Source: Fibrobacter sp.
GTDB taxonomy: Bacteria; Fibrobacterota; Fibrobacteria; Fibrobacterales; Fibrobacteraceae
Direction of reading: 5' to 3'
NCBI GenBank assembly: GCA_017550445.1
Contig: JAFZOV010000148.1
Location: 1 to 32,230 of the forward strand
Length of the DNA: 32,230 nt
A program made the position numbers and the translations under genes. Shown here in pieces: positions 8,900-17,908 of the stretch (positions are counted from its first letter, which is position 1; each line of letters starts with the position of its first letter). Under the pieces are notes generated by a model. It did no database searches. It saw only the letters and a list, made by a program, of their open reading frames with translations, and had not been told where the DNA came from.

Positions 8900-9505
8900 A
8901 TGATAACGATTCTTGTCATTCTCGCTGCGATTGTCTTTTTCATGTGGTTCTTCCAGAACCAGATTGTCGGTTGTATTGGCGAATGTTTTACCGCAAACAA
9001 CATCAAATCCGTAAGCAAAGGTATAGTCTTTAGAGACATCTATGTGGACGGGAGTCACGGAGTCCAGCAAATCGACATCATCGCCGTAACCGAGAAGGGC
9101 GTCCTCGTCGTAGAAAAGAAGACCTACATCGGGCTGATTGTCGGCAAAGCCTATGACAAGCAGTGGACAGTCATTGTGAGCCGAGGTAAAAAGAGGTTCT
9201 CGATGAAAAATCCGCACCACCAGAACTACGGACACATCCAGGCGTTGTGCGAAAAGTTCCCGAAACTGAAGGACAAGTTCGTTGACCTAGTGATTTTTGG
9301 AAATAACGCAAAGATGGGCGACAAAATTCCCGAAGGGACTATTCGCGACAGGGATTTCAAGAACTACTACAGGGCACTGCCCACAAAACTATACCCGACC
9401 GAAATCGAAGCTATTGCCCAAAACATCGCCTCGCTCAACGCAGACCGGGCAAGACTCAAGGCGATGCATAAGAAAAAAATACAAGAAATGAGAAAAAGTT
9501 TATGA
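8900..9505 (+). CDS. Membrane-anchored NERD (nuclease-related) domain protein
   Basis: 201 aa. Residues 2-18 are a hydrophobic segment (ITILVILAAIVFFMWFF), probably an N-terminal membrane anchor with the rest in the cytosol. The body matches NERD: GCIGECFTANN, then QQIDIIAVTEKGVLVVEKK with the acidic Asp and the E-x-K of a PD-(D/E)XK-like core, then GKAYDKQWTV. The C terminus is basic and helical. NERD domains are presumed nucleases found singly or fused to kinases and helicases. AGGAG lies 10 bases before the ATG. The last bases overlap the next gene as ATGA, implying coupled translation. Target and biological role are unknown. Confidence 0.75.
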   Translation: MITILVILAAIVFFMWFFQNQIVGCIGECFTANNIKSVSKGIVFRDIYVDGSHGVQQIDIIAVTEKGVLVVEKKTYIGLIVGKAYDKQWTVIVSRGKKRFSMKNPHHQNYGHIQALCEKFPKLKDKFVDLVIFGNNAKMGDKIPEGTIRDRDFKNYYRALPTKLYPTEIEAIAQNIASLNADRARLKAMHKKKIQEMRKSL

Positions 9506-9687
9506 CTCAAAAACTCTGGAACAAATGCAAGAAGTGCGGCTGCGATAAACCCGAAGACACCGAAAAGCTTTGCGAACAATGCAAGGCGAACCGGAGGCAA
9601 TTCTGGAGCGACGTCAAGAAAGTCGGTGGCGTAGCTGCGGGCGCGTTACTGGTGGTAATTGCCGGCGGGAAGTTGAGGAAGAAGTAA
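9502..9687 (+). CDS. Small zinc-ribbon protein with a C-terminal membrane segment
   Basis: 61 aa. Two CxxC pairs (CKKCGC and CEQC) near the N terminus suggest a zinc-ribbon knuckle; residues about 41-55 (VGGVAAGALLVVIAGG) form a short hydrophobic segment followed by a basic end (KLRKK). The start codon overlaps the NERD stop as ATGA, so the two are probably made together and may interact at the membrane. No wider family recognised. The overlap and the cysteine pattern make it more likely to be real than a chance ORF. Confidence 0.6.
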   Translation: MTQKLWNKCKKCGCDKPEDTEKLCEQCKANRRQFWSDVKKVGGVAAGALLVVIAGGKLRKK

Positions 9688-9758
9688 ACAGGTAATATAT
9701 TTAGCCAATGACTCGCTGTTTTTTTTGAGCGATCCCCGATTACTTGTACTTGATCTGG

Positions 9759-11123
9759 TTATTTAACAGCATCATAATCTAAGCCATAATTAAAGCCGAC
9801 ATCATATTCTGTTTGAGTATGAGCTTTATAATTACCAAATATATCCTCAATTTTATGAACTTCTATATCATCGTTCATGTCATCCGAAGCGTGGGCAAGC
9901 CCGTATGCGGTTGATAACAAGGCTATCAAATCGCGCTCCTCCAAATCTTTTAGATGTTCCTTATCAAAGTCCTTTGCTTCCCAGTCTTTACTTGTTATAA
10001 GTTTGGGATCAGAAAAACATTGTTGTTTGTTTCCCTTAAACTCGTATTTTAGGCGAAAACGAGAATTCATACTTCCACCACCAGCAAAGATAATGGGACG
10101 ATTAGACAATGCATCCAAAAGCTGAGCTACACTTCCTTGTCTTTGCTGTCGATAGCGTTTAAGCAAAGCCATAACTATTTTTTCACATGTCTTATCAAAT
10201 TGTTCTTTATAAACTTCTAGTTTTTCTTCATTGACTTTATCAGACAACAAAACCTTATAGTTCATCGCTTTAGATTTAGATAACCATTTTACAGAACCAA
10301 GGGAACTCAACTTGTTCGCGAGCCAAGAGCGTTTAATTTCATCTTCTTTTGATTTATCAGAGATTTCCTGAGGAAGATAAAGTTGATTTGTTCCAATATT
10401 TAAGGAGTGAAAACTATAGATAACCGGATTTTGTCCAGCCATTCCTGTTGTAGAAATATTAAAGAAAGATATATCTGTTGTACTGCCACCTAAATCTACA
10501 ATGAGCGACATTCCACTTGGGATTGCATCCCGCTTAGTAAACATCAATAGATAAGCATAAGCTTCTGGGAAAATTAGTGTTCCATAACTTTTTATCTTTT
10601 CTTCATCAACTATAAATACTGTTTTGGAAATCAACTCCTGTTCTGTAGTTTTCAAAAAAAGATTCTTATCATTTTTAAACACATCTTCAACTAGATAATA
10701 CGCACTCGCTACAATTGACTTTGCCAATTTCTTTTTTTCAGTAAGATTGGTATTGTCGGCAGGGACACCCATTTGGATGGTGAATTGATCTGAATATTCC
10801 TTCTCCAAGTCAAAGATTATATTCGCTATAAACCAAATACAGTATAGCTTATCCTCATCACTCCCTTTTAAATCCGTAAATACTCGCTGTTTGAAATTCT
10901 GGATAAATCTGCCATTTCCCTCGTTACCCACAAAACCATAGGTAATCTTACCGTTATTTGCAATAAACATTTCAGATGGTAAAAGAAACTCATCTTTACC
11001 ATTGTTCTTAAATGGGAAGAATTTATACATCTTTTCATTTCCATCAATGTCTTCAACACACAACTTTGTATTATGCGTTCCAAAATCCAGGCCAACAGTT
11101 ATTTGACTCATCATACATCTCAT
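9759..11123 (-). CDS. Actin/Hsp70-like ATPase, last gene of the AT-rich helicase cassette
   Basis: 454 aa. The nucleotide-binding signature of the actin/Hsp70/sugar-kinase fold is intact: phosphate-1 VGLDFGTHNTK (residues 8-18), phosphate-2 LIVDLGGSTTDISFF (about 206-220), and adenosine motif IIFAGGGSM (about 344-352). There is no Hsp70 substrate-binding domain after the ATPase, so it is not a canonical DnaK; it resembles free-standing Hsp70-like or ParM/MreB-like ATPases. The start overlaps the stop of the upstream helicase ORF as ATGA, indicating coupled translation and a linked function. ATG codons at 11114 and 11111 are alternative starts. Whether it forms filaments or acts as a switch for the helicases cannot be read from sequence. 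Confidence 0.8.
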   Translation of the reverse strand: MRCMMSQITVGLDFGTHNTKLCVEDIDGNEKMYKFFPFKNNGKDEFLLPSEMFIANNGKITYGFVGNEGNGRFIQNFKQRVFTDLKGSDEDKLYCIWFIANIIFDLEKEYSDQFTIQMGVPADNTNLTEKKKLAKSIVASAYYLVEDVFKNDKNLFLKTTEQELISKTVFIVDEEKIKSYGTLIFPEAYAYLLMFTKRDAIPSGMSLIVDLGGSTTDISFFNISTTGMAGQNPVIYSFHSLNIGTNQLYLPQEISDKSKEDEIKRSWLANKLSSLGSVKWLSKSKAMNYKVLLSDKVNEEKLEVYKEQFDKTCEKIVMALLKRYRQQRQGSVAQLLDALSNRPIIFAGGGSMNSRFRLKYEFKGNKQQCFSDPKLITSKDWEAKDFDKEHLKDLEERDLIALLSTAYGLAHASDDMNDDIEVHKIEDIFGNYKAHTQTEYDVGFNYGLDYDAVK

Positions 11124-13393
11124 TTAATTGTTATGCAACTTAACGAAAGCAAGTTCGTTTCAACAAAAACCTCTTTTTCCCCTGTCAATAAGGATATTTT
11201 TTCCTCTTTTTCCTTTTGCCATTTACCCAATCTGACCAAAGCCAATTTTTTATCTCTTTTTGCATTACTTCTTACTTCTTCAGAAAATGCATATTGTTCG
11301 TTAAATTCATATTGTTTTATCATTTCTTCTTCATGAGAAATGCGAGAATCATAATATATATTCATTTGTTCTAAGTTTTGCTGTCTATTACCATTCTCCA
11401 AAAGTTCCCGTTCCTTCTTCTTCTCGTCAGCGACAGCATCAATTTTTTCAGCAAATTCTAATTGAAGTTCATCAAATACCGACGAATCAACGTTCGGAGC
11501 ATTGCATTCGCATCCATTTGATTGGGAATTTCGATAAATCCATCCAGCCATCTCAGCGTCACACTCAAGCAATCCATCTTGAGTATATTCAAAAATTATT
11601 GGGTAAAGTTCCGATGATTTCTTTCCGTTCGAATCATTCTTTCTTTCAAACGTCAGCTTATACAATCCCAAGAAGAAAACCTTATTTTGGATATTAGCAT
11701 TTCCATCACTTTGTAGGGCGAAGGAGAATGCTGTCATATTTTTATCCAACTTCTTTTCGAAATATGACAACGATGCCATAATAAGCGGGTGATAAATGTT
11801 TATGAAATTCAAACCTCGCTTCTCATAAGCAATATCCTGTGTAAAAGTCAAATTGAACGACTTGTCATCTATTTTCATAATGAACGAATTCGTACTAATC
11901 TTCTTTTCGTCCGTAGACTTGTCACCATTTTCTATAAGGAAATTCTTTACTGCATTAGGCTTGCTTTTGGGGACGTTAAAAGTATATTCGCCTAGCATAT
12001 ACTCATTCAATTCACATGTCGGGAGACAATCCCTGATTAGCGAATCAATGTAATTCTTCAATTCATATTCGGTCACATACGCATTGTTATGCAAGATCCG
12101 ATTAATCTCATTTTTAAAGTAGTCATCAAAGGTAAGAGAATTGTCAAGCCCTTCTTCTAATTTCCGTAGAGTCACACGTTCATTTTCTACGGCCCGCTCA
12201 ATTTCTCTCAACTTTTTTTCTCGTTCATCGTCGTTCAATGAATCCGTATACAATTCATTTCCCAACTGTTCAATAACATCCCCAAAGGTTAAATCCGAAC
12301 CATCCCCAATAGGCCGATTGAGAATAATTTCCATATCGCCAATTGTTGATTCAAATATTCCTATTCTATCCAAGAGTTTCTCATAAATAGTATCTTGAAT
12401 AGAGTTGGTCACTACCATATTATAGATATTGACAACCTTTGATTTTTGCCCAATTCGATCAACTCGGCCAATTCGTTGTTCAATAACCATCGGATTCCAC
12501 GGCAAATCATAGTTCACAATGGAGTCGCAAAATTGCAAATCAAGGCCCTCTGTCCCTGCTGCAGAAGCAAGAAAAACCATAACGTCTTTGTCTTGCTTGA
12601 ATTGACTCAAAGACAGTTCGCGATTGTCTACCCCACCATGGTATAAAACATTCTTTATGCCACATTCTTCCAGGCGAGAACTAAGGTAATTCAGGGTTTC
12701 TATGAATTCCGCAAATACAATCAGTTTTTTATTTCTCTTTTTACATACTTCATCAATTATTTCCCTGAATTTATCGAATTTAGAGTCAATACTGCCATCA
12801 AAAGGCACACCCTGTTTATTCATATAGGCATAGAGACTGCTAGCAATTTGCTTCCTTATCGAAATCATGCCCAGTGGGGAACCGCTTGATTTCTCTCTAT
12901 ATTCGCTTAACAAATCCCCCCAAAGCATCCATTCCGTACTTGTTAATTCAATATTCACTTTATGCGGTTTTCGTTCCGCTTGTGACAAGTCCGTTGTCAC
13001 ATCCCTTTTTCGCGTTCTTGAAAAAGTCGAATTCAAGACGCTCATAGAGGATAACAAATATTGTAGTCTTGCGCGAACATTATCGCTATCTGGACCATTC
13101 ATCAATTTGTTGATTTCAGAAAACATTTTGTTTTCTTTAAAAACTTCTTCTACTTTCTTTGATTCTCGATAGTAGACAACGTCGTCAGTAGCATAACTAA
13201 TAGTTATTTCAGAATTACAAAGCTCTTGCCACACATCACTCAAACTATATTGAGGATTCTGCGAATTGAGCTGCCGTATAGCGGCTTGGAAAGGACGATT
13301 TTCCTCCAATCGGTTCAGGAAGACGCTTTCGTTGTTATATTCCAATTCATCCAGTAGTGACAGCTGGTTAAACAGATCCTCTTGCTTCAACAT
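11120..13393 (-). CDS. SNF2/RapA-like helicase, C-terminal half (RecA-2 lobe plus long extension)
   Basis: 757 aa. It begins with LKQEDLFNQLSLLDE, the segment that in intact SNF2/RapA helicases directly follows motif III. Helicase C motifs follow: IV (LIVFAEFIETLNYL, about residue 223), the YHGG segment, V (ASAAGTEGLDLQFC), and VI (WNPMVIEQRIGRVDRIGQ, about 300-317). About 200 residues lie between motifs III and IV and about 430 after motif VI, partly coiled-coil-like with many Glu/Lys. The ORF lacks Walker A and B, which are in the upstream ORF; their TAATG junction lies inside motif III. This is either a frameshifted gene or a two-polypeptide helicase. It could not hydrolyse ATP alone. Role inferred: duplex or nucleoprotein translocation within the cassette. 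Confidence 0.8.
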   Translation of the reverse strand: MLKQEDLFNQLSLLDELEYNNESVFLNRLEENRPFQAAIRQLNSQNPQYSLSDVWQELCNSEITISYATDDVVYYRESKKVEEVFKENKMFSEINKLMNGPDSDNVRARLQYLLSSMSVLNSTFSRTRKRDVTTDLSQAERKPHKVNIELTSTEWMLWGDLLSEYREKSSGSPLGMISIRKQIASSLYAYMNKQGVPFDGSIDSKFDKFREIIDEVCKKRNKKLIVFAEFIETLNYLSSRLEECGIKNVLYHGGVDNRELSLSQFKQDKDVMVFLASAAGTEGLDLQFCDSIVNYDLPWNPMVIEQRIGRVDRIGQKSKVVNIYNMVVTNSIQDTIYEKLLDRIGIFESTIGDMEIILNRPIGDGSDLTFGDVIEQLGNELYTDSLNDDEREKKLREIERAVENERVTLRKLEEGLDNSLTFDDYFKNEINRILHNNAYVTEYELKNYIDSLIRDCLPTCELNEYMLGEYTFNVPKSKPNAVKNFLIENGDKSTDEKKISTNSFIMKIDDKSFNLTFTQDIAYEKRGLNFINIYHPLIMASLSYFEKKLDKNMTAFSFALQSDGNANIQNKVFFLGLYKLTFERKNDSNGKKSSELYPIIFEYTQDGLLECDAEMAGWIYRNSQSNGCECNAPNVDSSVFDELQLEFAEKIDAVADEKKKERELLENGNRQQNLEQMNIYYDSRISHEEEMIKQYEFNEQYAFSEEVRSNAKRDKKLALVRLGKWQKEKEEKISLLTGEKEVFVETNLLSLSCITIK

Positions 13394-14190
13394 TACGGGT
13401 CCGACAAGAATACAGCCGCATCTGCAATGCGCAGGAGTTCAGTCGCCCCCTTATATGTCAGGGTTCCCGGATTACGTAATCTATGTGATTCATCGCAGAG
13501 AACGAGACTGAAATTCCTTCCACTGTTTTTAAAGAAATTTGCCAGATTGACCCGTTTTGGATCATCATCCTTCAACTGCAATTTTTCATAATTGATAATC
13601 GCTTTTACGTAACCAATGGAATTCTTCATATCCTGAATTAATTCCGACGATTTTTCATACACCTTGAAATTCAGCGCAAATTTATCAAGCAGTTCCGTCC
13701 GCCATTTTTCTTGAAGTGACTTGGGGCACACAATCAACACATCCGTCAATTCGCCACGCGCCTTCAATTCCAGCATTATGTGGCCTGCCTCAATCGTCTT
13801 ACCAAGACCAACTTCGTCAGCTACAAGCAGCCTTCTTTGGTTTGAATTGAGAAATTTCAACAAAGGCTTAAACTGATATGGTTTGAACATCGTCCTCGAA
13901 GCCTTTAAAGACGAAATCGTATTATTTGTAGAATTCTTAATCTTGAACGTTGTATTTTGTTTCAGAAAATTAGAATATGTTGCCGTCATTCCCAATTTAC
14001 AGCGTTCAAAAGGATTTGATATATCACAATCCCTGCGAAGTACAGTTTCCAAAATGGACTCTTGTGAACCATTAGAGAATGAAACAAGATAAAGTTGTTT
14101 TCCGCGAATGGCTGGTTTCACTTCGATAACGACACCTTTTAATTCTGTTTTTGAATTAATAACCTTGTCACCTTTTGCGTATAAAGCCAT
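13393..14190 (-). CDS. SNF2/RapA-like helicase, N-terminal half (RecA-1 lobe)
   Basis: 265 aa. After a small beta-rich N-terminal region (GDKVINSKTELKGVVIEV, possibly an SH3/Tudor-like fold) come the first-lobe motifs: Q-like FKPYQFKPLLKFL, Walker A VADEVGLGKTIEAG (about residues 119-132), Ia LIVCPKSLQEKW, and Walker B CDESHRLRNP (DESH instead of the usual DEAH). It ends at VFLSDP, where relatives read FLSATP (motif III), and its stop overlaps the ATG of the next ORF. Restoring four bases would rejoin both ORFs with an intact SATPVM sequence. GAAGG lies upstream of the ATG, 43 bases after the RecD-like gene. I treat the pair as one broken or split helicase gene. Confidence 0.8.
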   Translation of the reverse strand: MALYAKGDKVINSKTELKGVVIEVKPAIRGKQLYLVSFSNGSQESILETVLRRDCDISNPFERCKLGMTATYSNFLKQNTTFKIKNSTNNTISSLKASRTMFKPYQFKPLLKFLNSNQRRLLVADEVGLGKTIEAGHIMLELKARGELTDVLIVCPKSLQEKWRTELLDKFALNFKVYEKSSELIQDMKNSIGYVKAIINYEKLQLKDDDPKRVNLANFFKNSGRNFSLVLCDESHRLRNPGTLTYKGATELLRIADAAVFLSDP

Positions 14191-14233
14191 ATATAACCTT
14201 CACTGAAAATTTTGACACTTTGACAAAGTTTTA

Positions 14234-17200
14234 CTAAAAACGATACTCTTGAATAATTTTTTCGGCATCTTTAGAAAGATTATTTCCCTCTCGAGTCACG
14301 ATCAACTTTCCGGGAAAATTTTTGTTATACCATTCTTCTTTTTTTGCCCAATGTGTTGCATAATTAGGCCTATCCAACATACCCAAATGTTCCCAATAGT
14401 ATTCTTCACCTTTAAAAATCACAGTAAAGTCAGGCAGGAACATCGTTCCGTCAGGCGCATAAAGCGGTTTTTCATATTCAAACTTAATATCCTGCTCGGA
14501 AAGCATATTCGCTATAATCACTTCTGACTTTGAACGGACCCTGTATTCGGATAGTGTCGCTAGTTTAGCTCCGTCCTGACGCCATTTGTTTTCATAAAGC
14601 AAAACTTCTGGCAAAGGATTGAAATAGAAAACAGACGAATTAATCTTTCTCACAGCCGATTTTTCTACTTGGCTCAAAGAACTTAACGTACCCATATCAT
14701 CCTGTAGAAAAATCGTCACATGCTTTTGCGCTCTGGTTAGTGCCGTGTAAAGCAGTTCCATACTCAAAAGATGACTATCTCGTTTGGGTACAATTATGTA
14801 CACATAATCGAATTCTGACCCCTGCGATTTGTGCACACTAATTGCATACGCAAGCTCAAGATTTTCTTCAACACTTTGATCGTGAAGAAATTTTCCCTTT
14901 TTGTTTCTTGTAGCAACCTTTCCATAATTATATAGCAGATTTTGCCTACTTTCATTTGAAAATTTGACGCAAAATTTTTGTAGACGCTTTAGACCATGAA
15001 TTTTTTTCTTGTCAAATGGATGCGGACCAACAATGCCGATTTCACCATTATAAATTTCGGCTTCAACATTATCATTTTCATCAAAATCATAGGCGAATGT
15101 CATATTGGATTTTGGCCTATTAATTTTCTGAATGACTTTATCGTATATCGTTATTCCTTCTAGCCTAAATTTATTAGCCCATTTATGATTAAATGTATCC
15201 TGCATAAGGAGGTTTATTGAATTCGAGCCATAGAATTCACCCCGATATGGAGTTATAATTTGCATTCTTTCAGGCACTTGAACAAATTGCTTATCCCCCT
15301 TCAATACCTCCTGCCACAATTTATTTACCGAGTCTGGCGTAGCATCTGCTCGCGTCCCCGTCATTTTCTCCATATCTTTAATCATCACACTTTTCAAAAG
15401 ATTTTCAAGATTATCTTGATCCTTCCAAAACCAAACGCTTAAATCCTTGTCTACATCACCGTTCGCTTTTAGTTGAATCTTTTCAAAAATTCGTTCTTTT
15501 TCCATTTTCAATTGCGCAGATTTACCATGGTCTTCTTCATTTTTTTGACGTTCTTGAATAAATACATTCGCCAATTCCAAAATGCCATCGCCATTCCCTT
15601 CAATTTTATTTACCAGTTGACGAACATTTTCAGTTAGTACACCGACATTATCTGGATATTCTTTTTTTAACCATTCAATGGTATCTGCGAAAACTCGGCC
15701 TCGTCCAATAGCAGGCAACTGATTCGGATCGCCTATCAAAATTAATCGTTGAACACTATTCCAGTTTATTGACCTAACCAATGTTGCAAAGAGATTTAGG
15801 TCAATCATAGAGCATTCGTCTAATATCAACGTATTGACATCATTGCTTTTGGTTCCTTTGCTCCGTTTAAACGTGAAATTTTCATTAATCCATCCATTTT
15901 TTGCCAAGAATGAATGGATTGTCATTGATTTCTTTTCATTTCCTGTCTGTTTTTTTATTCGCTCCGCCGCTTTTCCTGTGGGAGCCATCAAAAGGAAGGA
16001 TGTTCCAGGATTTATTCTTTCAATATTACTCAACAAAGCCTGAATAACCGTAGTTTTTCCCGTTCCTGCAGCACCCGAAAGCACGCAGATTGATTTCCTA
16101 AAAATCTGCATACAGACATTCGCCTGTTTGTCAAGAATACGATTATATTCTTCATGAGATTTTTTTTCTATTGACGAATTGTCTCTCCTCAATTTTTCTA
16201 TAAATTTTTCTTTCGAAATAGGTAACTTCAACTGAATATCACTACGTTCAGCAAGTTCTTTAAAGACTTTTTCAATTATTCTTTCGTCTTCGTAAACATC
16301 TTCAAGATATAAATATAGTTCACCATTATTATCCGGTATCTGATAGATCCCCTGCTCCCAGACATCATTATCAAATTCAAAATTTTTCATTTTGAATAGA
16401 GATGTTTTCCAATCAGGCATTCGACCTAAGCGTTCATTGATATTTTGTAAAATCGTTTCGGCTTTACCAAATGAATGCGCAGGAATTCTATTCAATTCAT
16501 CCACACACAAAGCCTTGAGACGCTCTGTCGAGGCAACATGCTTAAAATTTTCTAAGCCATAATTTGGGGAAGGAATCATCCCATTGTCAATTTTATAGAA
16601 GGAAATGATATCATCCGTTTCTAGGCCAACATACTGTTCAAAGATAAGATATGGGTTTTTTAATATTTCTTCATGTGTTGACGTTATGGAAACCCTATCT
16701 CGATTGTCTGATATTATATTTTCAACTTGTTCTTTCGACAAATCAATGCGCGGCAATACATTCAAAAGAAGCTTTTGAACACTTTGATTATGATCTTTTT
16801 CGTCGCCTAGCCAACGGAATCTTCTTCTTCTAGATTTTAATATTTCTCCATCAAATTTAATGCCACATACATCATCTCTCTTTTCATTCATCAGCTCAAC
16901 AAACTCATTGTAGAACTTTTTTACGTCTTCAATGTTTGTCAAATTCACAAAAGGCTGAACAAGTTCCGCTCCAAAACCTGTATTTTCCAATACAGAAGGA
17001 AGACCAGGAAATGGACCTCGAACAGCCCATAATTCATTTAACACACTAGAAAGCCAGCTCTTACGAACGTTCCAATTTTCGGTATCATCACCAAGTTGAA
17101 TAAGTGTATCTACGGCAACAATAAATTGGTTTACAACTTCAATGGCATCATCTGCAGGAACCTCCCTACTTGCATATTTGAAGGGTTCCCTATTAACCGG

Positions 17201-17908
17201 TTTTATAACCAATTTCTCCATGATGTCCTTGTCATTTGCGTACTTCCAATAAGGAATACAGAAACCTTCATCTGGATAATTCGATGTTATCGGCTTTTGC
17301 CAAACGAGGCCATTTGCATATTTTTCACAAATTTCTTGTGTAGGATTTCCATAATACATGAAATCATGCATTTCCTTTAATCGCGAAATTCCCACAAGAA
17401 CAAAATTTTCATTATCCTCTTCAGAAAACGGATTACTCAAGCCTGCATAATAAAAAATCAATGATTTTCCGGGTTCAAATTGCCTAAAATACTGTTTCGC
17501 ATTTTCAAAGCGTTTATTATTGTCATACTTTCCACTACCAGAATCAGGGGCAACATCACCTAAATACATTGCATCGTATTGCCAAGTACATGCCGTATAT
17601 GGAGGAATAGTAACCACAGCATCTTCAGCATCGTCAGGTTTCCACCACGATGGTTTTTTGATTAGCATCGTAATGGAATCCGCACCAAAGGCATTCGCAC
17701 TATATCCACATGCAATTTTACACGAATGCTTGCAAATAGCCTCTCCAGCATGCTTTTTCTCGTAATCAATATCTCTATTATCACTTACCGCTGTACCTGG
17801 ATAGGAGTGCGACCCAATGCAATAAGAATTTGCTTGCGGATTTTGGCAGATATGACCATTCCAGCCATTTTCATGCCACGCCAAACGGACACTAAAATGT
17901 TTTGCCAT
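14234..17908 (-). CDS. Large RecD-like SF1 helicase with Cys-rich N terminus and PD-(D/E)XK-like C terminus
   Basis: 1224 aa, far longer than RecD. The N terminus (1-75) opens LAWHENGWNGHIC and has cysteines at 21, 30, 59, 63 and 67, a plausible zinc or Fe-S site. A long middle region is unassigned. SF1 motifs then appear: Walker A SGAAGTGKTTV (about 612), Walker B LDECSMID (about 696), motif III GDPNQLPAIGRGR (about 722), ITPYRGEFYG, motif V VHKSQGSEFDYV (about 1030), and motif VI YTALTRAQKHV (about 1055). The C terminus carries RSKSEVIIANML, PDFT and YWEHLG, the Glu, Asp and Glu of a PD-(D/E)XK nuclease in the variant with EHLG in place of ExK. First gene of an AT-rich operon with the SNF2-like ORFs and actin-like ATPase. 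Likely DNA unwinding and cutting; defence role inferred. Confidence 0.85.
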   Translation of the reverse strand: MAKHFSVRLAWHENGWNGHICQNPQANSYCIGSHSYPGTAVSDNRDIDYEKKHAGEAICKHSCKIACGYSANAFGADSITMLIKKPSWWKPDDAEDAVVTIPPYTACTWQYDAMYLGDVAPDSGSGKYDNNKRFENAKQYFRQFEPGKSLIFYYAGLSNPFSEEDNENFVLVGISRLKEMHDFMYYGNPTQEICEKYANGLVWQKPITSNYPDEGFCIPYWKYANDKDIMEKLVIKPVNREPFKYASREVPADDAIEVVNQFIVAVDTLIQLGDDTENWNVRKSWLSSVLNELWAVRGPFPGLPSVLENTGFGAELVQPFVNLTNIEDVKKFYNEFVELMNEKRDDVCGIKFDGEILKSRRRRFRWLGDEKDHNQSVQKLLLNVLPRIDLSKEQVENIISDNRDRVSITSTHEEILKNPYLIFEQYVGLETDDIISFYKIDNGMIPSPNYGLENFKHVASTERLKALCVDELNRIPAHSFGKAETILQNINERLGRMPDWKTSLFKMKNFEFDNDVWEQGIYQIPDNNGELYLYLEDVYEDERIIEKVFKELAERSDIQLKLPISKEKFIEKLRRDNSSIEKKSHEEYNRILDKQANVCMQIFRKSICVLSGAAGTGKTTVIQALLSNIERINPGTSFLLMAPTGKAAERIKKQTGNEKKSMTIHSFLAKNGWINENFTFKRSKGTKSNDVNTLILDECSMIDLNLFATLVRSINWNSVQRLILIGDPNQLPAIGRGRVFADTIEWLKKEYPDNVGVLTENVRQLVNKIEGNGDGILELANVFIQERQKNEEDHGKSAQLKMEKERIFEKIQLKANGDVDKDLSVWFWKDQDNLENLLKSVMIKDMEKMTGTRADATPDSVNKLWQEVLKGDKQFVQVPERMQIITPYRGEFYGSNSINLLMQDTFNHKWANKFRLEGITIYDKVIQKINRPKSNMTFAYDFDENDNVEAEIYNGEIGIVGPHPFDKKKIHGLKRLQKFCVKFSNESRQNLLYNYGKVATRNKKGKFLHDQSVEENLELAYAISVHKSQGSEFDYVYIIVPKRDSHLLSMELLYTALTRAQKHVTIFLQDDMGTLSSLSQVEKSAVRKINSSVFYFNPLPEVLLYENKWRQDGAKLATLSEYRVRSKSEVIIANMLSEQDIKFEYEKPLYAPDGTMFLPDFTVIFKGEEYYWEHLGMLDRPNYATHWAKKEEWYNKNFPGKLIVTREGNNLSKDAEKIIQEYRF

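Noticed and set aside
9713..9732. TCGCT/AGCGA hairpin with T-run in the loop after the zinc-ribbon gene
   Set aside because: The stem is only 5 bp and the T-run is in the loop rather than after the stem, so it is not a normal terminator.
14200..14225. TTGACACTTTGACAAAG, resembling the first block of the ECF element
   Set aside because: No GGTGTTA block follows at 10 bases, and it lies between two minus-strand genes of one operon.
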